64,000 nucleotides of DNA from an uncultured Clostridia bacterium (GTDB lineage Bacteria; Bacillota; Clostridia; Christensenellales; Borkfalkiaceae): contig CAMUBY010000001.1 in the NCBI GenBank assembly GCA_947087265.1, positions 124,001 through 188,000 of the forward strand. Direction: 5' to 3'. This document shows, one piece after another, positions 42,078-49,113 of this stretch. The notes beneath the pieces are model-generated. The model saw only the letters and a list, made by a program, of their open reading frames with translations, searched no databases and was not told the origin of the DNA. The stretch's first letter is position 1, and each line of letters opens with the position of its first letter. A program made the translations under genes and the position numbers.

Positions 42078-42650
42078 ATGATTGACAATGAAAAGGTAGA
42101 GGAAATTTTCCTCGTTCTCGAAGATAAGCTCGATAAGACGGTAAACGTTTTAAAAGACGAATACGCGGGCATTCGCGCAGGGCGCGCCAATCCGCACATT
42201 CTCGATAAAGTGCAGGTAGAAGCCTACGGCGGCATGAGCCCGTTGAACCAACTCGGCAATATTTCTTCGGCAGACGCAAGATGCCTTGTCGTCAGCCCTT
42301 GGGATAAATCGCTTCTGAAATCGATTGAAAAGGCGATTTTGGTTTCCAACCTCGGCATTACCCCCACGAACGATGGCAACGTCATTCGTCTGGTGTTCCC
42401 AGAACTTACCGAGGAGCGCAGAAAAGATTTGGTAAAACAGACAAAGAAACTCGGCGAGGATGCGAAAGTTGCGGTACGCAACAACCGCCGCGACGCGATG
42501 GAAGCTTTGAAAAAGATGAAGACGGCGAAAGAAATTTCAGAGGACGAATCGCATAACCTCGAACAGGACGTGGAAAAGAATGTCGGAAAAGCAATGGATG
42601 AAATCGACAAGACGGTTGCGGCAAAAGAGAAGGAGCTTTTAACCGTCTGA
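42078..42650 (+). CDS. frr: Ribosome recycling factor
   Basis: A 190-residue RRF (usual length about 185). It has the core EYAGIRAGRANPHILDKVQV, SPWDKSLLKSIEKAI and the basic helix LTEERRKDLVKQTK. It splits post-termination ribosomes with EF-G. Ribosome binding site AAGGAGATAAAG. Its stop codon overlaps the uppS start (TGATG). Confidence 0.97.
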   Translation: MIDNEKVEEIFLVLEDKLDKTVNVLKDEYAGIRAGRANPHILDKVQVEAYGGMSPLNQLGNISSADARCLVVSPWDKSLLKSIEKAILVSNLGITPTNDGNVIRLVFPELTEERRKDLVKQTKKLGEDAKVAVRNNRRDAMEALKKMKTAKEISEDESHNLEQDVEKNVGKAMDEIDKTVAAKEKELLTV

Positions 42651-43348
42651 TGAAACAAAAGCAAACCGCGGAGCGCGTTCCGCGCCACATTGCGATAATT
42701 ATGGACGGCAACGGCCGTTGGGCGAAAAAGCGTCTGCTTCCCAGAAACGCTGGTCACCGCGCAGGTATGAAGCGGATGATTTCGCTTTCCGAAGCGGTGT
42801 TCGACCGCGGCGTTCAAATCTGCACGCTGTTCGCGCTTTCCACAGAAAACTTATCCCGTCCGCAAGAGGAACTGAAAGGGCTGTTTTCGCTCTTTCGGGA
42901 ATACTTCGCAAAGAACGTGGATACGCTGATTGAAAAAAATATTCTCTTAAAAGTCATCGGCGATTTAACCCTTCTGCCCGCCGACGTGAGCGAAATGATT
43001 CGCGCGGGCGAAGAGCGGACGAAAGGCGGTGCGCGCGGCACGCTGGTGCTTGCCATCGGCTACGGGGGCAGGCAGGATATTCTTGCCGCCGTGAACGAAG
43101 CGGTGCGCCGCGGCAAAGAGGTGAGCGAAGCGGAATTTTCCGCAATGCTTTCCACCAAAGAGTTACCCGAACCCGACCTTTTAATCCGCACGGGAAAAGA
43201 AGTTCGTATCTCTAATTTTCTTTTGTGGCAGTCGGCATACACGGAACTGTATTTTACAGACACTCTGTTTCCCGACTTTTCGGACGGCGAATTAGACAAG
43301 GCGCTCGCCGCGTTTGCCGAACGGGAACGCAGATACGGAAAACTGTAA
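42650..43348 (+). CDS. uppS: Undecaprenyl diphosphate synthase
   Basis: A 232-residue cis-prenyltransferase making the C55 carrier for peptidoglycan. N-terminal HIAIIMDGNGRWAKKR contains the catalytic Asp; NAGHRAGMKRM, FALSTENLSRP and LIRTGKEVRISNFLLWQSAY are the remaining family motifs. The start overlaps the frr stop by 1 base, so translation is coupled. Confidence 0.97.
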   Translation: MKQKQTAERVPRHIAIIMDGNGRWAKKRLLPRNAGHRAGMKRMISLSEAVFDRGVQICTLFALSTENLSRPQEELKGLFSLFREYFAKNVDTLIEKNILLKVIGDLTLLPADVSEMIRAGEERTKGGARGTLVLAIGYGGRQDILAAVNEAVRRGKEVSEAEFSAMLSTKELPEPDLLIRTGKEVRISNFLLWQSAYTELYFTDTLFPDFSDGELDKALAAFAERERRYGKL

Positions 43349-43357
43349 AGGAGATTC

Positions 43358-44344
43358 ATGAGTAGAAGCAATCTGAAACTGCGTATCATAACGGGAACGC
43401 TGTATTTTCTCGGTCTGGTAGGTTTCTTTTTTCTGAAAATTCTCGTCAACAAACTGTTTTTTGACGGGCTGATTGTGCTGTTCGGCATTATCGGAACGTA
43501 TGAAATGCTGCGTGCGTTCGGCGATAAACTGCACGTTTCCCAGAAAATCGTCGTTCTGGTATTTTCCGTTCTCGTGCTCGTCACGTACGCGGTCAGCGAC
43601 TATATTTATACGGACGTCTATCACTTGCAACTTCCCGAAGACAGCCCGCTCGAAGCAGTCGGCAGAAACTACGCGCCGCACTTCATGCTCGTTGTATTCG
43701 TAGCAGGGCTTTCCATTCTGTTCGGTCTTTTGGTGTTTGCACACAGCCACGTTACGCTCGAATCTACGGGATACGCGCTGTTGTCCTATCTCTACCCCAC
43801 GGTATTCCTCATCGTGCTCATCGTCTGTAACCATATGGAACGGTATTCGGACGTTGCAATTGCGTTTGTGTTCGGTATCAGCCCCTGTGCCGATATGTTT
43901 GCTTATATTTTCGGCAAGTCGTTCGGGAAAAAGCTGCCCGCAAAAATGGCGCCCAATATCAGCCCGAATAAAACGGTCATCGGCGGTTTCGGCGGATTGT
44001 TGGGCGGCGCGATAGGCGCAATTTTCGTGTTCTTCGTCTATTACGGGTTCTGCAAGGCGATTACGCTCGAAGCAGGCAGTTTTGCAGGCGTTACCTTCCA
44101 TTTCTCCGACGTAACATTTGAATGGTATGAAATGATTTTCTTCATCGGCATCGGCGTGCTCACTTCGGCATTCTCGCAGTTCGGCGATTTGGTGGAGAGC
44201 GCAATCAAACGCAAACTCGATTTGAAAGACATGGGAAACATTCTTCCCGGGCACGGCGGCATTTTGGACCGTATCGACTCGTCTTTGTATGCAAGTTTGA
44301 TTATTGCGCTTGTTTTTGTGGTTCGACTCATGTTATTCCAGTAA
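43358..44344 (+). CDS. cdsA: Phosphatidate cytidylyltransferase
   Basis: A 328-residue multi-pass membrane enzyme converting phosphatidic acid and CTP to CDP-diacylglycerol for phospholipid synthesis. About eight helices are visible. The C-terminal CDS signature is complete: SAIKRKLDLKDMGNILPGHG followed by GILDRID. It starts 9 bases after uppS. An internal-looking terminator (44366) separates it from dxr. Confidence 0.96.
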   Translation: MSRSNLKLRIITGTLYFLGLVGFFFLKILVNKLFFDGLIVLFGIIGTYEMLRAFGDKLHVSQKIVVLVFSVLVLVTYAVSDYIYTDVYHLQLPEDSPLEAVGRNYAPHFMLVVFVAGLSILFGLLVFAHSHVTLESTGYALLSYLYPTVFLIVLIVCNHMERYSDVAIAFVFGISPCADMFAYIFGKSFGKKLPAKMAPNISPNKTVIGGFGGLLGGAIGAIFVFFVYYGFCKAITLEAGSFAGVTFHFSDVTFEWYEMIFFIGIGVLTSAFSQFGDLVESAIKRKLDLKDMGNILPGHGGILDRIDSSLYASLIIALVFVVRLMLFQ

Positions 44345-44365
44345 CGCGCATAAACTAAAAAAGGT

Positions 44366-44393
44366 ACCGTCCGCTCATCGGCGGACGGTTTTT
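44366..44393 (+). terminator. Hairpin terminator between cdsA and dxr
   Basis: Stem CCGTCCGC/GCGGACGG, loop TCATC, followed by TTTTTG. It lies inside the usual operon between cdsA and dxr, so it could reduce downstream expression rather than end the operon. Confidence 0.85.
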
Positions 44394-44405
44394 GTAAAAG
44401 GACTT

Positions 44406-45494
44406 ATGATAAAAATCGCACTCATCGGCTGTACGGGCAGCATCGGCAAACAGACCGTTCAAATTGTTCGGGAACACAGAGGGAAGTTCGCGTTTTCCGC
44501 GCTTGTTTGCGGAAAGGACGCGGCGGCTCTGAATGCGCTTGCCGAGGAATTTCAGCCCGCCTACACGTGTTGTGCGGCGGCGGAAATGCCCGATTTCGGG
44601 GCGGCGTTCGGGGGGTGCGACGTAGCATTCATCGCCGCAAGCGGTTTTGCGGGGCTTGCCTACACGCTGGCGGCAATTCGCGCGGGCAAGAAAATTGCGC
44701 TTGCCAATAAGGAATCGCTCGTCTGCGGCGGCGAAATCGTGCTGAAAGAAGCGGCAAAATACGGCGTGGAAATCGTACCCGTAGACAGCGAACATTCCGC
44801 GATTTTTCAGGCGCTTTCTTTTCGCAGAGATACCGCGTTTTCGCGGCTCGTTCTCACGGCGAGCGGCGGTCCGTTTTTGCATCATACCAAAGAGCAGCTT
44901 GCGCGCGTCACCGTTGAAGACGCGCTCAGACACCCCACCTGGAAGATGGGGGCGAAGATTACAATCGACAGCGCTACGTTGCTCAACAAGGGCTACGAAG
45001 TCATTGAGGCAAAGTGGTTGTACGGCGCGGAGTATTCGCAAATCGAGGCGGTCGTACACCCCGAAAGTATCGTGCATTCGCTCGTATATTTCGCGGACGG
45101 TGCGGCAATCGCGCAGCTCGGGGTGCCCGATATGCGCGTTCCCATTCAGCTTGCGCTCACTTATCCTCAGCGGCTGCCTTGCGCGGAATTTCCCGATTTG
45201 GCGAAAATCGGGCAGTTGCATTTCGAGCGTTTGCCCAAAGAAAAGTTTCCTTGTTTTGAACTTGCGTTGAAGGCAGGCGAGGCGGGCGGTACTTGTCCCA
45301 CCGTTCTCAACGGCGCAGCCGAAACGGCGGTTCACGCATTTATTGAGGGGCGTATATCCTTTCCGCAAATCGCGGAAACTATTGAGGACGCGTTAAACTC
45401 TATTCCGTGTGCGGCGGCAGATTCGTTTGAAACGCTTGTTCGGGCGGACTCGCTTGCACGGGAAAGGGCGCGTAAATTGATTTATGGGAAATAA
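44406..45494 (+). CDS. dxr: 1-deoxy-D-xylulose 5-phosphate reductoisomerase
   Basis: A 362-residue NADPH enzyme of the MEP isoprenoid pathway. Motifs: IALIGCTGSIGKQTVQI (Rossmann), ALANKESLVCGG, VPVDSEHSAIFQ and SGGPFLHHT; the metal-binding D/E residues are in these. The start at 44406 is chosen from AAAGGACTT-ATG and the family N-terminus; the open frame upstream overlaps cdsA. It supplies precursors for UppS upstream. Its end overlaps rseP by 11 bases. Confidence 0.97.
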   Translation: MIKIALIGCTGSIGKQTVQIVREHRGKFAFSALVCGKDAAALNALAEEFQPAYTCCAAAEMPDFGAAFGGCDVAFIAASGFAGLAYTLAAIRAGKKIALANKESLVCGGEIVLKEAAKYGVEIVPVDSEHSAIFQALSFRRDTAFSRLVLTASGGPFLHHTKEQLARVTVEDALRHPTWKMGAKITIDSATLLNKGYEVIEAKWLYGAEYSQIEAVVHPESIVHSLVYFADGAAIAQLGVPDMRVPIQLALTYPQRLPCAEFPDLAKIGQLHFERLPKEKFPCFELALKAGEAGGTCPTVLNGAAETAVHAFIEGRISFPQIAETIEDALNSIPCAAADSFETLVRADSLARERARKLIYGK

Positions 45495-46818
45495 TCTCTT
45501 AAACGCATGGAGCACGGTCGGCTCCGTCGTACTTGCCATTTTTATTCTTCTCGTCATGATAACCGTCCATGAATTCGGTCACTATCTGGCGGGAAAAATT
45601 TTGCGTTTCAAAATCGACGAGTTTTCAATCGGGTTCGGTCCTGCGCTTTTTAAGCACAAGAGTAAAAAGACGGGCGAACAGTTTGCAATCCGTCTAATTC
45701 CGCTCGGTGGCTACTGCGCGTTTGCGGGTGAGGACGGCTTAGAGGAAGAAAAACAGCCGCCCGAACCGTTTGAAGAGGAATTTTGCGAACAAAAGGCGGA
45801 GCAAACCGAGCAGAATTTGCCCGAGCAGACCGAATTACCCACATTGACGGAAACGGCGGAAGAACCGCAAAAGAAAGGAAAGAAAGAGAAAAAGCCGAAA
45901 AAACCCAAAAAACCGTTGGGGCATTTTACGGAGAAAAAGCCTTGGCAGCGTATCATCGTATTAGTTGCAGGCGCGCTTATGAACTATGTTCTGGCGGTTT
46001 TTCTCATTATCGTTTGCTTTTTTGCCTACGGTCAGACGATGACGGCGGTGTATAAAGCGGCGCCGTTGACCGACGAAAGCGGGGAGTATACCGCAGAAAA
46101 CAGCTTGCAGGATTTAGACGTTCTTCTCAAAATAAACGGAAAGAGCATTTACCTTACAACCGATATTGCGAAAGCGTTGAACGGAAAGAAGACGGGGGAT
46201 ACGGTGGAGTTGAAAATTTCCCGTGCTTACGGCGTGGTTTGGAACGTGAACGACGAAGGCAAGGAAAAAGCGACCTACGATTATCGTGAAGAAATGACGG
46301 TGAACGTTAAACTCCGCGCGGACGTCAAGGTGAAAAACAGCGCGGATTTGAATTCGGTTTGGAAAGCGCTGGGCTTCGGATATTCGGAGAAAGACGAGGG
46401 GTATCTGATAGCAAGTTCTGCCTATCGGTTCGGATTTTTTGAAACGCTCGGGCGTTCGTTTATGTACTCGTTTAAGATAGCGGGCTCTATTTTCAAAATC
46501 ATCGGCGAACTGTTGACGGGCAATTTGGGCATTACCGCGCTGGGCGGTCCCGTCACCACGATTGCGATGACTTCCAAAGTCGCTTCCACGAGTTTCCGCG
46601 GATTCCTCGAAATCGCAGGGTTTATCGGCGTGAATCTCGCGGTGTTCAACCTCCTGCCGATTCCCGCGCTGGACGGCAGTAAAGTGGTGTTTACCGTCAT
46701 CGAATGGATTCGCAAAAAGCCCGTCAGCCGAAAGGTGGAGGCGGCAATTCACGCCGTTGGGTTTGTGCTTCTTCTCGGTTTTGCCGTGCTGGTGGATATT
46801 TTACAATTCGTGCTATAA
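45484..46818 (+). CDS. rseP: Site-2 zinc metalloprotease RseP/RasP with a charged insertion
   Basis: A 444-residue M50 intramembrane protease. The zinc site is HEFGH at residues 29-33 in the first transmembrane helix, and the third ligand region is NLLPIPALDGSK. A PDZ-like domain lies between helices 2 and 3 (about 185-300). Residues of about 85-146 are an added low-complexity stretch, first acidic and glutamine-rich, then lysine-rich, not usual in the family. It starts inside dxr (11-base overlap). Anti-sigma-factor or signal-peptide cleavage is the family role; targets are unknown. A terminator follows. Confidence 0.93.
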   Translation: MGNNLLNAWSTVGSVVLAIFILLVMITVHEFGHYLAGKILRFKIDEFSIGFGPALFKHKSKKTGEQFAIRLIPLGGYCAFAGEDGLEEEKQPPEPFEEEFCEQKAEQTEQNLPEQTELPTLTETAEEPQKKGKKEKKPKKPKKPLGHFTEKKPWQRIIVLVAGALMNYVLAVFLIIVCFFAYGQTMTAVYKAAPLTDESGEYTAENSLQDLDVLLKINGKSIYLTTDIAKALNGKKTGDTVELKISRAYGVVWNVNDEGKEKATYDYREEMTVNVKLRADVKVKNSADLNSVWKALGFGYSEKDEGYLIASSAYRFGFFETLGRSFMYSFKIAGSIFKIIGELLTGNLGITALGGPVTTIAMTSKVASTSFRGFLEIAGFIGVNLAVFNLLPIPALDGSKVVFTVIEWIRKKPVSRKVEAAIHAVGFVLLLGFAVLVDILQFVL

Positions 46819-46846
46819 AAAAATGCCGCTGAAAGCGGCATTTTTT
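46817..46846. terminator. Bidirectional terminator between rseP and thiT
   Basis: Stem AATGCCGCT/AGCGGCATT with loop GAA, preceded by A-rich and followed by T6. It sits between convergent genes. Confidence 0.9.
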
Positions 46847-46848
46847 AT

Positions 46849-47631
46849 TTACTTGTTTTCGCCGTTTTGCGTATCCTGCGGCGGCACCTCTTCGGGAATT
46901 TCCTGCGGCTCGGCTTGTATAGCGGGAGTCGCTTTTTTCGTTCTCGGTTGAATGAGAGCAATCAACTTGTCCAGAACTTTGGTTTTTGCAAGCACGTACA
47001 TCACCACGGCGGCAATTGCGCAGTCCGCAGGGAGGTAGACGCACTGATAAATGAACGAGTAAACGAACGCGTTGGAGAGCGCCCATTCGGGGAGTTCCAC
47101 CCAGATTTCGTCCTGCGTGAAGTAGAGAACGCCCGAAATCAAATGGAATATAAAGCGAATTATAAATACGCCCACCGTGCCCAGCACCACGTTGAAAGTA
47201 TTTTTCTTCGTGAATTTTTTGGCAATTCCCATAAAGCCGACGGAAGAGAACGCGAGCAGGTAATCAAGAATAAACGTGAACGGCGTTAAAATGTAGGGAC
47301 CCGAAATAAAGTTCAGAAGTCCGAACATCAAACCCATAATCAATCCGTCCACAATGCCGTATACATAGGCGTAAATCAACACGGGTACGAAGCTTGCAAG
47401 CGTAATCGAACCGCCGTAGGTAACGGGCGAGATTTTCGCGTAGGAGAGTGCGAACGAAAGCCCGAGCGCGAGTCCCGCCGCGGCAATGTGTTTTGCGTCG
47501 TAACGCTGTTTTCTGCCCTTGAAACAGATGAGGGCAATGACGCCGAGCAGAAGAAACACCGAGCCGAGGGAAACCCATTTTACGATTTCCGTCGTGTGTG
47601 AGCTGACGTCCAAAAGGGAGCCGAGTAACAT
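46849..47631 (-). CDS. thiT: Energy-coupling thiamine transporter S component ThiT
   Basis: A 260-residue membrane protein with about six helices. Family signature segments: SYAKISPVTYGGSITLASFV, MGLMFGLLNFISGPY and FIIRFIFHLISGVLYF, matching the thiamine-binding site of ThiT (YuaJ family). A Pro/Glu-rich tail follows the last helix. It imports thiamine with a shared ECF ATPase module not in this window. Ribosome binding site CGGAGG. Preceded by a TPP riboswitch and its terminator, which strongly supports the function. Confidence 0.93.
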   Translation of the reverse strand: MLLGSLLDVSSHTTEIVKWVSLGSVFLLLGVIALICFKGRKQRYDAKHIAAAGLALGLSFALSYAKISPVTYGGSITLASFVPVLIYAYVYGIVDGLIMGLMFGLLNFISGPYILTPFTFILDYLLAFSSVGFMGIAKKFTKKNTFNVVLGTVGVFIIRFIFHLISGVLYFTQDEIWVELPEWALSNAFVYSFIYQCVYLPADCAIAAVVMYVLAKTKVLDKLIALIQPRTKKATPAIQAEPQEIPEEVPPQDTQNGENK

Positions 47632-47669
47632 AAAAAACCTCCGATAAAATTTTTTGCGTTACCCGCCTG

Positions 47670-47700
47670 AAAAAAAACCGTCCGCACAAAAGTGCAGACG
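47670..47700 (-). terminator. Riboswitch expression-platform terminator
   Basis: On the minus strand: CGTCTGCAC-TTTT-GTGCGGACG followed by GT8. One mismatch in the stem. It lies between the TPP aptamer and thiT. Confidence 0.88.
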
Positions 47701-47715
47701 AGTATATTCTTCAAT

Positions 47716-47797
47716 ATATCCTGTACTTTCGTTCAAGTATTACCTTGTCCGATTCAAATGGTATCATCTCAGCCCGAAGGGCACCCACGACGGATAA
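47716..47797 (-). ncRNA. TPP (thi-box) riboswitch
   Basis: On the minus strand: P1 TATCC/GGATA closes the element; the P2/P3 arm reads GGGTGCCC then TTCG, GGGCTGAGA and ATACC, and GAAC with a second arm follows. These are the conserved thi-box elements, about 80 bases. TPP binding presumably favours the terminator at 47670 and shuts off thiT. Confidence 0.9.
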
Positions 47798-47812
47798 TGC
47801 AGTTGTAAAATA

Positions 47813-47841
47813 ATTATATTCCTTTCATGCTGTAAAGTCAA
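47813..47841 (-). promoter_or_regulatory. Promoter of the riboswitch-thiT unit
   Basis: TTGACT (47836-47841), a 17-base spacer and TATAAT (47813-47818) on the minus strand. Confidence 0.85.
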
Positions 47842-47870
47842 TTGTTTTTTTTGATTTTTTGTAGTATAAT
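47842..47870 (+). promoter_or_regulatory. Promoter of yfbR
   Basis: TTGTTT (47842-47847), a 17-base spacer and TATAAT (47865-47870). Its -35 box directly abuts that of thiT, so the two divergent promoters lie back to back. Confidence 0.8.
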
Positions 47871-47887
47871 TGTTGCGAGGTGGCACT

Positions 47888-48469
47888 ATGGAAAAGTTTT
47901 ATGCGTATATGGACCGAATGAAGTTTATCAAGCGCTGGCAGCTCATGCGCTCGACGCGCGACGAAAATATTATGGAGCATTCGCAGTCGGTGGCAATGCT
48001 CACGCACGCGCTTGCCGTAATCAACAATACGGTGTACGGAGGCAACGTGAATGCGGAAAAGGCAGTGCTTTACGCGCTTTACCATGAGGTAAGCGAGGTT
48101 ATGACGGGAGATTTGCCCACGCCCGTAAAATACTATAACCAAAGCATACACGGCGAATACGAGAAGCTCGAAACGCTTGCCGTCGAAAAAATGGCAGGCA
48201 CCCTCCCCGAAGAAATGAAAGGGGAACTTTTGCCCTACTTGCAGGCGGATAAATCTTCGGCAGAATATAAATTCGTCAAGGCGGCGGATAAACTTTCCGC
48301 TTATATCAAGTGTCTGGAAGAACTGCGTTCGGGCAACAACGAATTCGTGCAGGCGGAACGTACCATCGGAAAAGCGCTTATTGCGATGAATATCCCTGCG
48401 GTCAATTATTTCTTCGAGCATTTTATTCCCGCTTTTTCTTTAACGCTCGATGAGTTGGAAGGGCTATAA
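47888..48469 (+). CDS. yfbR: 5'-deoxynucleotidase YfbR-like HD protein
   Basis: A 193-residue HD-domain phosphohydrolase. Motifs: RWQLMRSTRDENIMEHS (H and D metal ligands), LYALYHEVSEVMTGDLPTPV (HE...D). The GDLPTPVKYYN stretch is diagnostic of YfbR, which removes phosphate from deoxynucleoside monophosphates. The start is from GAGGTGGCACT-ATG. A monocistronic gene with a hairpin after it. Confidence 0.93.
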   Translation: MEKFYAYMDRMKFIKRWQLMRSTRDENIMEHSQSVAMLTHALAVINNTVYGGNVNAEKAVLYALYHEVSEVMTGDLPTPVKYYNQSIHGEYEKLETLAVEKMAGTLPEEMKGELLPYLQADKSSAEYKFVKAADKLSAYIKCLEELRSGNNEFVQAERTIGKALIAMNIPAVNYFFEHFIPAFSLTLDELEGL

Positions 48470-48489
48470 AAACTGTTTGAGTATAGAAA

Positions 48490-48512
48490 CCGCCCGCGCA
48501 TTTGCGCGGGCG
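48490..48512. terminator. GC-rich hairpin, first of a near-identical pair
   Basis: Stem GCCCGCGCA with loop TT, followed by GATAATTATTTA. The T run is poor, so termination is weak. It differs from the hairpin at 49079 mainly by one loop base. Confidence 0.6.
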
Positions 48513-48520
48513 ATAATTAT

Positions 48521-48796
48521 TTACTTGGAATCGCTTTGCAATATCATTGCAATCTCATGAATTTGTTTTGCCATATTTGATAACGTATCGATAATATTTT
48601 CCCGTCTTTGCGATACTTGAATTTCTTTTTTCTCCCAATTTTCACAAATATATGTTTTATTATTTCGTTTTAATATAGCATTCTTTGCTTGTCCGTTAAT
48701 TTTGCAATAGCCGGAATTTGTTTCGCCAAGACTTCCGCTTTCTCTTTTTATGTAATATCGAGCAAAAAATCTGCAATCATCGCAAGGGGTTTTCAT
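48521..48796 (-). CDS. Small four-Cys protein (91 aa), AT-rich gene
   Basis: Not assigned to a family. Cysteines occur as C5-x2-C8-x22-C31-x19-C51, with CDDCRFFARYY, GYCKINGQ and YICENWEKKE, a layout seen in many small metal-binding domains. Residues of about 60-91 form a basic/amphipathic helix (QRRENIIDTLSNMAKQIHE). Codons are clearly AT-richer than neighbours. The start is 7 bases after -10 plus spacing with no clear Shine-Dalgarno. The promoter holds a dyad shared with the divergent XRE gene, which probably represses it. Confidence 0.7.
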   Translation of the reverse strand: MKTPCDDCRFFARYYIKRESGSLGETNSGYCKINGQAKNAILKRNNKTYICENWEKKEIQVSQRRENIIDTLSNMAKQIHEIAMILQSDSK

Positions 48797-48802
48797 ATAA
48801 TC

Positions 48803-48831
48803 ATTTTAATACTAAAAATTAGTACTGTCAA
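48803..48831 (-). promoter_or_regulatory. Promoter of the four-Cys gene with an internal dyad
   Basis: TTGACA (48826-48831), a 17-base spacer and TAAAAT (48803-48808) on the minus strand. A dyad TACTAA-AAA-TTAGTA (48810-48824) fills the spacer, placing a repressor between the -35 and -10 boxes. Confidence 0.8.
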
Positions 48832-48864
48832 GTAAATTTTTGCGTATTATTGTAAAATATTGCT

Positions 48865-49071
48865 ATGAAATATGAAATAAAAAATAGAATCAAAGAAATG
48901 AGAGAAGAAAAGGGATATACGCAAAAGCAACTTGCCCAGATGCTGAATAAGTCGGTAACGGGATTGGCGAGTTGGGAACAAGGTCTATCCGAGCCGAATG
49001 TGAACGATATTCGAACGTTATGTAAAATTTTTGAGGTGTCCGCAGATTATTTGTTGGGTTTAGACGAATAA
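48865..49071 (+). CDS. XRE-family HTH regulator (68 aa), possibly leaderless
   Basis: A compact Cro/C1-like repressor. Residues 6-62 hold the HTH: NRIKEMREEKGYTQKQLAQM, SVTGLASWEQGLSEP and TLCKIFEVSADYLLGLDE, the usual end of this type. It probably binds the dyad at 48810-48824 to control the divergent four-Cys gene. A TAAAAT box at 48853-48858 would place the RNA start at the ATG itself, and no Shine-Dalgarno is seen, so a leaderless message is possible. AT-rich codon use matches the partner gene and differs from the surroundings. Confidence 0.85.
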   Translation: MKYEIKNRIKEMREEKGYTQKQLAQMLNKSVTGLASWEQGLSEPNVNDIRTLCKIFEVSADYLLGLDE

Positions 49072-49113
49072 AAAACAGCCGCCCGCGCATTCGCGCGGGC
49101 GGTTTTTCTATTT
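49072..49113. terminator. Bidirectional terminator before mnmG, second of the hairpin pair
   Basis: Stem CCGCCCGCGC with loop ATTC, A5 before and T5 after, flanking the converging XRE and mnmG genes. Confidence 0.88.

Noticed and set aside
43292..44254. 320-codon minus-strand frame opposite cdsA
   Set aside because: The cdsA signature is complete on the plus strand; the reverse frame has no start signal.
44355..45368. 337-codon minus-strand frame opposite dxr
   Set aside because: Dxr motifs on plus strand; reverse frame is a shadow.
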